From: Otis tarda
Lineage: Eukaryota; Chordata; Aves; Otidiformes; Otididae
Reading direction: 5' to 3'
Assembly (NCBI GenBank): GCA_026413225.1
Contig: CM048554.1
Span: forward strand, 88,515,963 to 88,579,962
DNA length: 64,000 nt
Shown: piece by piece, positions 41,600-53,821 of the stretch
Numbering within the stretch: position 1 is the first letter of the stretch
Layout of the letters: each line of letters opens with the position of its first letter
Translations under genes and position numbers: made by a program
Notes under the pieces: model-generated
Told to the model about the DNA's origin: nothing
The model's input: only the letters and a program-made list of their open reading frames with translations
Databases searched by the model: none

Positions 41600-41940
41600 C
41601 AATGCATCAGAAAGGAATCATCCGCATTTACTTTGCTGCTTTATGGCATTTCACTGTCAGGGCCATCTTCTTTCGGGTAGCTGGCTCACAAATAGAAATG
41701 CTTGTAGGCTGTAAATACCACAATTTCTCCAAAATGCTGTAAATAATAACCCTCCTGCCCCCAAGGACTGTCACTTCCACTGGGGTGGAGGAATTAATCT
41801 GCTGACAGGCATTACTTACTAAGAAACAACGGAGAGTTGTAATCATCCAGCCTGGTGCGTTTGTTCTGAGCGTGGAGGATGGAAGCAGAAGGGGAATTAA
41901 TTGGGAATGCCAGGAGCAGAAAATTCCCACTTCAAGGGGG
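41600..41940. other. Candidate conserved noncoding element
   Basis: This stretch has balanced composition with scattered CpG, lacks homopolymers, and holds homeodomain-like AATTAAT cores twice (GAATTAATCTGC and GGGAATTAATTGGG). A 100-codon open frame on minus (41628-41930) shows no known domain. The appearance resembles conserved vertebrate enhancers, but conservation cannot be judged from a single sequence. Confidence 0.3.
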
Positions 41941-42289
41941 AAATGTATAAAATGAAATTTTAACAGCCAAAAATATGTAACCAGAAATGACTGATTGTTT
42001 TTTTTTTTCCTTTACACAGTACATATTTATATTTCTTTTAGAACATGACAGTTTTTAGTTAATTGACCACTTGAGGATGTGGTTTCTGTTTCTGAATCAT
42101 TAGTTTTAAGATTAAGAAATACTTTGGTTAATTGCAGTGTGTCTTAGATTGCCTTTCATCCAAAATAATAAACAATTTCAGTTGTATCTTTTTGACATAA
42201 AAGAGGGGAAGATTACACTTATATTGAATTTTAGATTTAATTTCATATTTTAAAACATATCACACAATAATTTTTATATAAAATGTATA

Positions 42290-42321
42290 TACAATACACA
42301 TGAAATACAATACGTATGAAA
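42290..42321. repeat. 16-bp tandem duplication
   Basis: TACAATACACATGAAA followed directly by TACAATACGTATGAAA, 14 of 16 identical, in a very AT-rich context. Confidence 0.88.
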
Positions 42322-43582
42322 TTAAATATAATTTTTGGACTTATTTTGGTGTCTTAACTGATATACTTTTTAACACTGCAGGAAATTTTTTGCTTGACTT
42401 GGAATACTTACAGTCATATCTGACAAGCATTTCCTTGAGTTATTAGTTTTATTGAGACCCACATGGGCATGTACCTACTTCTATGAATATGGAGATATTG
42501 TAGCAGACTTAGATTTAAATTGTTTTTAAATAGTCTTCTCTAATTTTTACATTACATTTTTTTTGTAATAGGTGGATGAAATGCTTTAGAATAATTCCAG
42601 AAGATAACTCCTTATACTTACTAGTGCAAACTTTATTTACAAGAAGTCATCTTTGGCATGTACTTCTTCATTGATATTTTCTTCATGGTATTTGAGAGAT
42701 TGATTTTAGTGGGAGAATTTTTTTTCACTATCTCACATGAGAAAAATAGATAAGAAATGGAATTCAATTAAGTCTGAGTGGACCTGGATGTATAGCTGCA
42801 TGTCAAGTAAAATAAATGAAGAATGAAATGCTGAAGAGTGGGAGAAGATACTGTGTTGATTTTGTTTCTATAATAAATAAAAAATTAAGTGAGAATTACA
42901 CTTTTCTGTCATTTTGTTTTATACCTTTTTGTACTGGTGGGACTAAAGGCCCATTTACAAATACTCTTTGAAGTGAAAATCTTGTATGCTTAGCACTGTA
43001 GGATGTGCTACACACTTTCAAATCAAAGAGATTTTCATACAGAGAGGATAAATTTCCACTTTTGTAGGTGTTAAAGGAGCAATCTAATTAATTAGACAAA
43101 CTGTTTTCTAAACACAGAATTGAATACTCTTTAATTATTTTATATAATGATAATATGTGGCTTATTTTAGGTTTTGTTCATAGATTGTAACATTGACCTG
43201 TCCTCTTCTCTAAACTTTAGGATTGCTGCGGCACTAGTGATCGCTGTCATACGATGAGCATGTTTTTTGGTCTGGGACAGTTAACAAAAACATTTAAACA
43301 GATCAAGTGCTCAGTGAGCTTTAAAATCAAACTTAGCAATTTTCATAAGTGACTCTTGAAGGTTCTTACTGCTCAGTGAAGCTTTCCTGAGTTAAATGTT
43401 CTCTGACTTCTACTAAATGCAGACATTTAATTTACTCATTCATACAAAATTGAGCTCTTATTGAACTGAATCTATGTATATTGAAAATACATTTGCATAG
43501 TGTTAATTTATTATTTAATTGGCTTATATTGAAGTATTTAATTGCCTGTTTATATGAAAGATTTTTTTTGTTTAATTTTCAG

Positions 43583-43658
43583 AGGTCTTTTTATTACTAT
43601 CCATGACCGGGGACACATCACTACAATGCTTAAATCCTGGCCAGAAAATATCGTCAAG
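43583..43658 (+). CDS. ME1: ME1 exon 4: malic enzyme segment GLFITIHDRGH
   Basis: The exon is 76 nt. The first base completes the Arg codon of exon 3. It then reads GLFITIHDRGHITTMLKSWP and ENIVK (about residues 110-135), ending exactly on a codon. RRPRGLFI(T/S)I.D(R/K)GH is conserved across animal malic enzymes and forms part of the structural framework next to the active site. The acceptor is a long T-rich tract ending ATTTTCAG and the donor is AAG|GTAAGT, a near-consensus site. ITTMLKSWPENIVK suits ME1 (TMLKSWPE in birds, from memory); ME2 reads differently here (RSIVDNWPENHVK). The reading frame is intact. Confidence 0.97.
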
Positions 43659-45039
<1,381 letters not shown>

Positions 45040-46329
45040 TAAGAGTTGAATTGTAAAAAGTTATTCTTTGTTATGATACTGGCTTTGGTTATGTGCAAAC
45101 TAAAATGTCCTGTGGAAAAAGTCTCATCCTAATAAACAATGTGGATATAGTCATCCTAATGCACAGTGTAGATTGTTTTGTAAGGCTCAAGTAGTTAAGG
45201 ATGCTGTTGTCTGTAAAAATGTGCTGCATACATTGTACATGTTAAAAAGGGGTATAAGAAATTAGATCTCAAGAAGAGGGGGACAATAGAGTTAAAAATA
45301 TAATTTAAGGCAGCATTCTTTCTCCACTTCTGCTGCAGAATTCCTCTGCAGTGATTTCAGATGTGAATTCTGACTATGCCTCTTATTTTGGTGAACAGCT
45401 TGAAGCTATAGCCTGATCTGTGCTGGGAATGCATGTCTATGTACTTCAGTTGTACATTGACTTTAGCTATAGAAAACACTCTAATGCTATGAAATGTCCC
45501 AAAACGATGTCCTAGAGCTGCAAGTAAGCGGGCCTTACCCTTTAACTTGGCTTCCTATTTGTGTGAAGTGCAGAGATTTAAATTATTTGAAAATTGGCTT
45601 TGTTGTTTCCAGGGCTCCCGGGATTACTAGTTAATTATTTGGCACCTGTTCTTCCTTCTTTTTTCCCCAGAAAGAGTACTTGAATTAGTGACTCTAAATT
45701 ATGCAAAATTAAATATCACCAGCAATATCATTGTGCTTTAGGAGAGTTAAAAAAATACTATGCCATAAATGATACAAATGTTAAACTTTATGCGTGAAAA
45801 ATGTATCAGAGATTTTTGTGTATCATAGCTAAATAAAGCATTCCCAAACCAGTAAATTTAGCTGGGACTTTTAGATTGTTGGATTGGATGTGTGCATCTT
45901 CAGCTTTATACACACACCTCCACCCCTGCCCCACTGGGGTACTTCAGACAGTACATCATGAAAGCATTACTGAACTAAGAAATAGCCTCCTACCCTTGCT
46001 CTCTGTCCCCAAGAACACCCTTCTGAAAGTGGACAGACTTACTTGTGAGATGTATCTGAACACTGTAGCACATAGCCATATCAAATCACATACAAGTCTC
46101 ACTAGGTATAATTTTTTTTTTATTCCTGGTTTGAGCAGCTAAGCCAGTTACCCATTATTGAAGTTTCTAGATGCTTAATTGCATCAGCTACTTCTGATAC
46201 TGCATAAGTCTTTACATTTTGCTTTTATGCCTCAGTTTCGCTGTCATTTTTAACTTTTCACAGCGTACTATTTTCTTGAAATATATCAATCATATATGTA
46301 TACGCAAATAGCAAAAAAAGCATACCCAT

Positions 46330-46450
46330 ACCAGTAGCTCAACTTTCGTGTCGCTGTTCTTGTGACTAAACGACGAGTTCAATGCGTATGAAAGAGTGGC
46401 AAACTTAAAAGTATTACAAGATGCATAAAAATTATGCGAGCTGGCATTTG
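46330..46450. other. CpG-retaining AT-rich patch, possible conserved element
   Basis: In otherwise CpG-poor intron, about 120 bases hold at least six CpG dinucleotides (for example TTCGTGTCGCTG, AACGACGAG, ATGCGTATG and TATGCGAGC). The cluster could mark a constrained or unmethylated element, or a young insertion that has not yet lost its CpGs. I do not recognise any repeat family. Confidence 0.3.
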
Positions 46451-48695
46451 TTGATGTTCTGGATGTATTTTGTTGTTTCACTTTGGAATATAGCATCTTA
46501 TTTTAGGATCATATCATGAACAGCTTCACTTTAGTCATACAGCGCAATGACATGTTGAGTGTGTTTTAGTCCAGCACGGTGGTTAGCAGTGTAGGACAGG
46601 ACTGCTTCTGTCGGGGTGCTTTATCTTCCTGCCTAGGTGTGTGTCAAGCTCAGATATGCATGTGCTGCCCGACAGCCTAGAACTCCCAGCTAAATTTACT
46701 GGTACAAGAGACCTTAAACTAAGTTTGAATCAATGGGAGGTTGAGTAAAGAGTTCTTTTTGTTGAGTTTTTTTAGTGCTGTAGCAGATACAGGGAATTAT
46801 ATTGGCTTAGGGATCAGTGCATAAAATTCCCGTTTGGGTTTTTGCAGGGATGAGGAAAAATCAGCAGCATGAGAGAAATCAAAACTGTGAATCATGGTTG
46901 GCTTATGGTCAACTCTAAAGGCAGCACAATTGCTCTTTCAGGGTTGTGCTACACTACACTTCAAAACAAGGATGTTTGGTGGTTTTTCTGTTGTGGACTG
47001 GTTGCTCAGATGTTTAAGCATTTATCTAACCACTGTAACTGGGAATGAGGCCTCTGAACTCTGCTGTAGGATTATGAACAGATGGGACTCTATTGGTGTA
47101 CCCCTTGTCTGAAGAGACTGCATGGGCCTGGTGAGATTCATTAACTGGAGCTTGGGTGCTGTTCGCTGGCTACTTTAGTCAAAATCAGGGATCCTGGGGC
47201 ACCAGCTCCCATAATTTCTTCCCTCTAACATCCTCCCTCTCCCCCAACAGCACATCCCTGTTCCCTCCCTAATACTGGTGTTTGTGTAACTAGGTGGTGA
47301 GCCAAGGCAGAGGACTGAAATGACTGAAAAGCAATGACATTTTGCTAGCTGAGATGGTTATATTTGGTCAAGCTGCTGTGGAATTACACTGCAATTCCTT
47401 ATCTTAAAATCTAAACCTCTTGGACAAATGACTGTATTTTTATGCTATATTTTCTTACTCTGGCCAGGATTTTCCATAATAAGGTACAATAGAAATCGCT
47501 CTCATAACTTAAGCACATATAAATAACAATTATGCTGAACTTGTTTTTTTGAAATGTGCAGATGTTTCCCATTTAGATTAGTTCCTTTTCCCTTTCTGTG
47601 GGGGCCTCAGTGCTTTAAAATAAGTTTTAAAATATGTATTTTTGGCAACTGTAATGTGGTTGTGCACAACCTGCAAATTCTTCAGAAAGATTAAATCTTA
47701 CTCTAAAGCAGATTGCAAGAAAAACTTCACAAATTCTCATCCTGTATTGTTTTGTTGTTTGTAGGACCCAAATCAGTAACCCGGAGGAGCAACTTGCTCA
47801 ATTACAGATTATTATTATTAGCCTTAAACTGTTAGTTTTAGCAGAGATATTTTTAGCTGGAGTGTTATCCCACTACTCATAAAACCAAGGAAAGAGAAAA
47901 GAGGCAAATAAAGCATTTTTAAACACTTGCCTAGAAAATAAGCAAGAGCTTAATTTATGAGTCAAAATTGATCTAGTAGAAAGACTTGCATGACCAAACT
48001 AGTAAATTACTCCATGCAATCAGTGTGGGACTGAGCATCCAAAAGAAGTGATGTTGACCGCTGCCAAAAATAATACACTTGTTTTGTAAGTCATTCACAA
48101 ATTGGAGGCAAGTAATTGTTGATAGGACATTTTTATCCAAAGCATTTAAAACAATATTTGGAGTACTTTAGTTATTTACTACAGACCGTGACAATCTCAC
48201 TAAAAGTTGTGCCTTACCCAGTAGCTGTATATTTTTTGAGTGTGAGGATGGTGCTTCTCAGGTGGGATTTCGATCCAAGTAAAACATACTCTGGCACAAG
48301 TCTCAGCATGAATCTGAAAGCCTTGTTGGAAATCCTGAGGTGATGTGTCTGGATTCTGGACATTCACCTACTTCTATAGAGGTGTATGTTACTCACTTTG
48401 AAATGGTTAAAGAAACAGATTGTAGAAGAAAAATTAATGATTGTCATGGTACGAGCAAGTACAACTTAATGGAGACCTACTTGAAACACACATACTCAGC
48501 CCTCTAAGTGGGATGGTTTAAGGATGATAGAAATAATCAAGCTGAATCAAGGGAAAACATTTAAATATTACAATGTGAGAGCTGATTGTTTGTTACTTAA
48601 AACATGTTATTAAACTCTCACAAAATAAAAAATGTGGAGGGAAGCCTGTTGGTTAAAAATCAGCCTGCCTTACAGGGATGTAAAAAATGGCACTA

Positions 48696-48767
48696 TAAAA
48701 AAAAATAAAAAAAAAAGAAGAAAAACAAAAAAAACCACCACCCCACAAAACAAACAGCAAAACCCAA
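48696..48767. repeat. A-rich low-complexity tract
   Basis: Long A stretches broken by single T, G or C, then ACCACCACCCCAC and AAACAAAC. It is low-complexity sequence, not coding. Confidence 0.9.
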
Positions 48768-50265
48768 TAATAGAATACAAGTTAAAAACCTAAGTTTATA
48801 GGCAATAAAAAGGCAAAAGACACTAAAGAAAATAAATACAATCCATATTAATTATGGACAGTAAGAATGAGATCTTATGTTGTTCCTGATGCTTTTCTGT
48901 AATGATGGTACTTGTGGCAGTCAATATAAATATGGTAGATATTTTTAAATGTCAGTTTTATCTACCTTGGCAAGAAGTCTTATTTTCCATTTTATTAACA
49001 GCAAATGCATATGTTAAACAAAAGCTTTAAAAATTTGTGAAGATCCTTAAATTATAATGTCCAAATAATTCTTTGGCTCGTTCTTCTAGAAAAAAAAACT
49101 CTGGTAAAAGATTTCTGGACCATGCTGAGCTGTGTAGGGCGGAAGTACTGGGTTTTTTTTTTTTGTTATATCTGGGATGAATTGAAAAGTTCAGGAAGAT
49201 TGGATTAAAGTTAAGGCTCCTTTTTAAAATACAATGGTCCTGGTTGCTGTAACCTGAGATAAAGAATTGAGTAAAATCAGAAAGTTTGGCTAATCAAGAA
49301 CTGAGGGTAAAATAACTATTGCTGATTAGCATAGGCTTATTAAAAACAAATTTAATCTGATGTTAAGTTGAGCTTACAGATTTTTGGTTGACTTATTTTT
49401 TACCCTCAGTAACATATTTGAATTCATACCATTCCTTTTAAGAAACTGGACCAATGAAAAAACAAAGCAGTGTGTTACTGTTACTACTACTCCTGTGTTA
49501 CTAGAGAAAACACGATTTAAAACATCTATTTCTGTGAGGATTAACAAAGTAGTTGTAGTTTTATGGTATTTCAGTTTTTTTTTAAACTCTGCAATGTTTA
49601 GTATCTTTATCAAAGACTTTAATATTTTTAGTGTCCAACTGTCATAGATGAGACATGGTTTATTTAAAGTACTATTATTCAGCCACAGCAGGAATGAAAT
49701 CTAGGAAGACTAATGGCTTGTCTTATAGAAGTCAAACCAGTGGTGAAAGCATTTCTTCTGACCATAAAAATCTTAATCTAATAATGGATGCTTAACAGAG
49801 GAATAAGTACTGTGTTTATGTGGTACCTTACAAAGAGAAGCTCTGACAAGTTCAGGGCTGCCAGAGCAATCCTAGACCAATTGCATGTGTAAATTCAATA
49901 CAGGCAATGGCCAGTTGTGGGAGCTTTGGAAAGATTAATTGTGTGTTAGCATTTAAACATAAACCATTAATCATAGATTTCAGCTTAGGTAGAAGGCATT
50001 CAACTCTTTTGAATAGTACTTTCACACAAGGTGAAAAAGCCAAGACAGCTGATACTGGAAGAACTTTTTACGTAGGCAGTTTCTAGCAGAAAGCATCTTG
50101 GTGTCCTGGAGCCAGTCCTTGGAGCGCTGGGACGGTGGCCACATGCCAGCCATCAGGATTGCTTAGGTGTCAGAAGTCACTCTCACTGCAGCTGTGATGG
50201 CTTCAGAGAAGCTAGACACACAAACCTCTTGCCCTAGGTAGACATGGTTAAATAGCTGGCTGGTC

Positions 50266-50292
50266 ATACATATATATATATATATATATATA
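50266..50292. repeat. (TA)n microsatellite
   Basis: About eleven TA dinucleotides within CATACATATATA...TATACC. The length is likely polymorphic. Confidence 0.95.
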
Positions 50293-53005
50293 CCATTAAT
50301 ATACAGATGAATCATGACGGTCAGTTCACTTTTTGCAAAAGCGTGTCTGAAGCCATTCTTTGTTCATATAACTGTCACATACAGACATTTAAGCACTGAA
50401 TGGTGCACGAGAGAGAAACATCCAGGGCAGCTGCTAGGACAGCCACTTCTCCTTCGTCTGCCACACTTCAGGGACTTGTAGGCTGCTATTTCAAGTTATT
50501 TCCTGCATGCTTGCTTTTGGGATATTTTTTCCCTTAACTTGCTACAAATAGTTAAATACAGGAATGTGGCAGTTCTCACAGTTGCCTAAATAGGTCAATG
50601 AGCATGACTGGGCTGGCAATCGTGACTCGTCTGGAGGCATCTGTGGTGGAAGACTGAATCCAGAAAAGCTGAGGTGCAAATTCAAGCTCGTTTCTTCAAC
50701 TTGTGCTAGTTAGCTTTCTGCATTTCCCCAAACTACTTCCAACTGTCATAAGAACTAGTACCGGCCTTCCAAGATTCATGTTTTTGAAAAATACCTACCT
50801 ATGAATGTGCAAATAAGAAACTGTTAAGAAAACAGAAACAAACCTACTTCTGTTATTTGTATTCCAACCAAAATAGAAACTTGAACTGAAGAAATCTGAG
50901 TACTGAGGAAACCTGCCATTCCGTAGCTTGTCAATCTAAAGATATAAACGTATCAAACGAATAATGTACATTGTGTAGAACTGTTGATGGAGTAAATCTT
51001 CTGTGTTTTTTTATCATTCGTCTACTGCCTGTCAATGCTATTCTGGCAATAGATAATTGCACTCCCCTTCACAAATTAAGATCTATTTTACAAGTGGAAT
51101 TTTTTTCACCCTTAGATCTTGCTGCTAGATCCTTCCCTGGTAGTACATCACCAGTATTTGAACAAAGGAGAAAATACATGAATATTCCTTTTCCCTCCCC
51201 TTTTCCTCCCTCCAATTGGCAAGAAAATACTCTGGTAGGATATTACTTTTCCTAGAGTCAATGTAATGACTCATTTTTTCTTTTCTTATTTCAGTGTTCA
51301 GAAGTACTGAAAAGTAAAGTCATTTCTGAATTAGAATTCTGTCTAGCTCATTATGCAGAAGAAAAAAAAATGCTTTTCTTTTTTTTTAATTTGTGGAAAA
51401 TGCTAGTCTCCTTTTAAGGCTATTCTGTTATTTGGAGTGGATTGAATATGCATTAGAGGAGGAAATGAACAAGTACAATCTGTTTTTATAGATGCATCTT
51501 CTACAATTGGAGGGGTTCAGAGTCACCTTTCCAGTGTGTTTCAGAAGATTCCACCACTAAAATAAATACGACATTGCCCATTGCTCCTAAACATGCTTTA
51601 TTTAAACAACAGGGACACCTGAAACTGTGCCAATGTCCATATTATGCTTGTAAACCTAAAGAATGGGCTGGGGAAGGGGTGGTGCTTACGAGTCACCATT
51701 TCCCCTCAGTGCAGGGGCATGCTTGGGTGACACGCTTGAGTGGGTCAGAAGTACCCAACAGCTGATGTTTTTAAGTAATTTTTTGGAGAGCTTTCCTTTT
51801 CTTGCTCTTTAACAATCTCCTGGTGAACAGTTACAATACGTCTGGTAATACATTCACAACTTGAAAGTTTCAAAAGTTATTTTGACTCAGTATTTTAACT
51901 CAGACATGTAGAGAATTTGTAAGTGTAATAATAAATCTAGATTTGCCATTTGAATATGTTTTTGCCATATGCTGCTGATTTATTATTGACACACGCCAAA
52001 CTCAGTCTTTTGACTAAGTTGTAGCTTGCTTTTTCTGTCCAAGAATATTATTTTATGTTAGACTGTTCGGCAAATTCTTACCTTTCTATTTCTCAGGTAT
52101 TGACTCTTGTAAGCTTGCCAGGCTGGATTATCAGTAGAGCACACAGAAAGCAATAAAACAGATGAGGAAGACTAAATGAAATCATAGGCTTTGGGCTACA
52201 GACAAGAAATTGTATTAAATAAGATGCTTCAAGGGAAACTTAAAATAAATTGAAAAATAAGAGTTTTTGGATGTGATCTTGTGGTGTGTTTTATATCCAA
52301 AGCAATAGCTTGACAAGCCTAGTTTACTTTTAGAAGGAAATATTGATCAAAATTGTTAAATGCTGTCAGAATGAGAGGATAGTTTGCATAGGTTTTTCTA
52401 CAGGTACTGTTGAAGGTACAGTTATTCTAAAATGAGTGTCATATAGTGACAAAAAAATATTTACTATTTAACACGGAGCATCTGCTTTTCAATTTAAAAG
52501 TTCAATTGCTGCCAAAAATGCTCAAGTTCTAAGTAACAGTTTTTAGGTGGCATACTCAGTGAAGGACTTAGTTAATTATGCAGTTGTGAAGTACTGGAAA
52601 TATAATTAATGAAAAACTGAAGGAAAGCACCTGTAATATATTTAAATATTCAAATGGAGTGGCATTTTTCTTGTTACAGAGCAGTTTTTATTTTATTTAT
52701 TGTTTTTATTATTACAGAGGGGTTTTAGCTAGATATTAGTGTTTTATCTGTTGCACATTACAAGTGTATCATTGATGAATGCTAACATCCTTCAGCTCTT
52801 TGGGCTTTTATAGATATTGTCGTTTATTTTCTTCATGTGCATTGAAATTTTGTGTTGTCCTTTGTAAGTCATATGTTATTGCTGCTGCTTTTGGCTCATT
52901 GGTATTTCAATACCCTAAATAGTTTTCTATTTGTTGTAGATATCCTGTGACTACTTCATGGGATACAATAAGTTTTATTTTATTTTTTTTCATTAGAGGA
53001 ATATT

Positions 53006-53494
53006 GAAGGACATGGACCAGTTGGAAAGGGTCCAGAGGAGGGCCACAAAGATGATCAGAGGGCTGGAGCACCTCTCCTATGAGGACAGGCTGAGAGAGT
53101 TGGGGCTGTTCAGCCTGGAGAAGAGGAGGCTCCGGGGAGACCTGATAGCAGTCTTCCAATACCTCAAGGGGGCCTACAGGAAAGATGGGGAGAAGCTGTT
53201 CAGTAGGGCCTGTTGCAATAGGACAAGGGGTAATGGGTTTAAATTAGAAGGAAGTGGGTTTGGATTAGATATTAGAAAAAAAATTTTTACAATGAGAGTT
53301 GTAGAGCACTGGAACAGGTTGCCCAGAGAGGTGGTGGATGCCCCATCCCTGGAAATGTTCAAGGCCAGGCTGGATGAGGCTCTGAGCAACCTGATCTAGT
53401 CAGGGATGTCCCTGCTTCTTGCAGGGGGGTTGGACTAGATGACCTTTGAAGGTCCCTTCCAACTCTAACCATTCTATGATTCTATGATTCTATG
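53006..53494 (+). mobile_element. CR1 LINE, 5'-truncated, with open ORF2 3' end
   Basis: A 5'-truncated CR1 retrotransposon copy, sense to ME1. Its frame is open from the truncation point to TAG at 53397-53399 and encodes the ORF2 C-terminal region: [20 protein letters not shown], then [20 protein letters not shown], and [18 protein letters not shown]. That is the part downstream of the reverse transcriptase domain. The 3' untranslated part follows (GGGGGGTTGGACTAGATGAC, AAGGTCCCTTCCAACTC) and ends in three ATTCTATG units at 53471-53494, the hallmark CR1 terminus. The copy is too short to be active: the endonuclease and most of the reverse transcriptase are missing. The uninterrupted frame suggests a fairly recent insertion. 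The 5' edge is approximate. Confidence 0.96.
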
Positions 53495-53761
53495 TCAAAT
53501 GGGTTCTGTTCTGTTAAAATCCAGCACAAATTTGACCCCAAACCTCCTGTACTCCAAGGATTCACATCTATGGAGTGTTCTAAAACCACTGAGAAATAGT
53601 GTGATAAACTAGTTTTAGGTTTTATTTTATGTATTTGGTGGAGGGGGATTATCATTTAAATCCTAAAGCTGATTCCAACACTTTATTTGGATGTCTCGTG
53701 CCTTAGTATTTTTTCTCTGTGGATCAGAAGTTTCTGCCTAATTGTGTTTCCTACAAAGCTT

Positions 53762-53821
53762 CATGGCCCCTGTGTTGCTGAGTTGGTCCACATATCCCAT
53801 GGCCCCTGGGATATGTGGACC
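53762..53821. repeat. 15-bp perfect hairpin embedded in an 11-bp direct repeat
   Basis: GGTCCACATATCCCA (53785-53799), a 7-nt loop (53800-53806), then the exact reverse complement TGGGATATGTGGACC (53807-53821). CATGGCCCCTG occurs at 53762-53772 and again at 53798-53808, where it spans the loop and the start of the right arm. Direct and inverted copies together are typical of a replication template switch. Confidence 0.93.
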
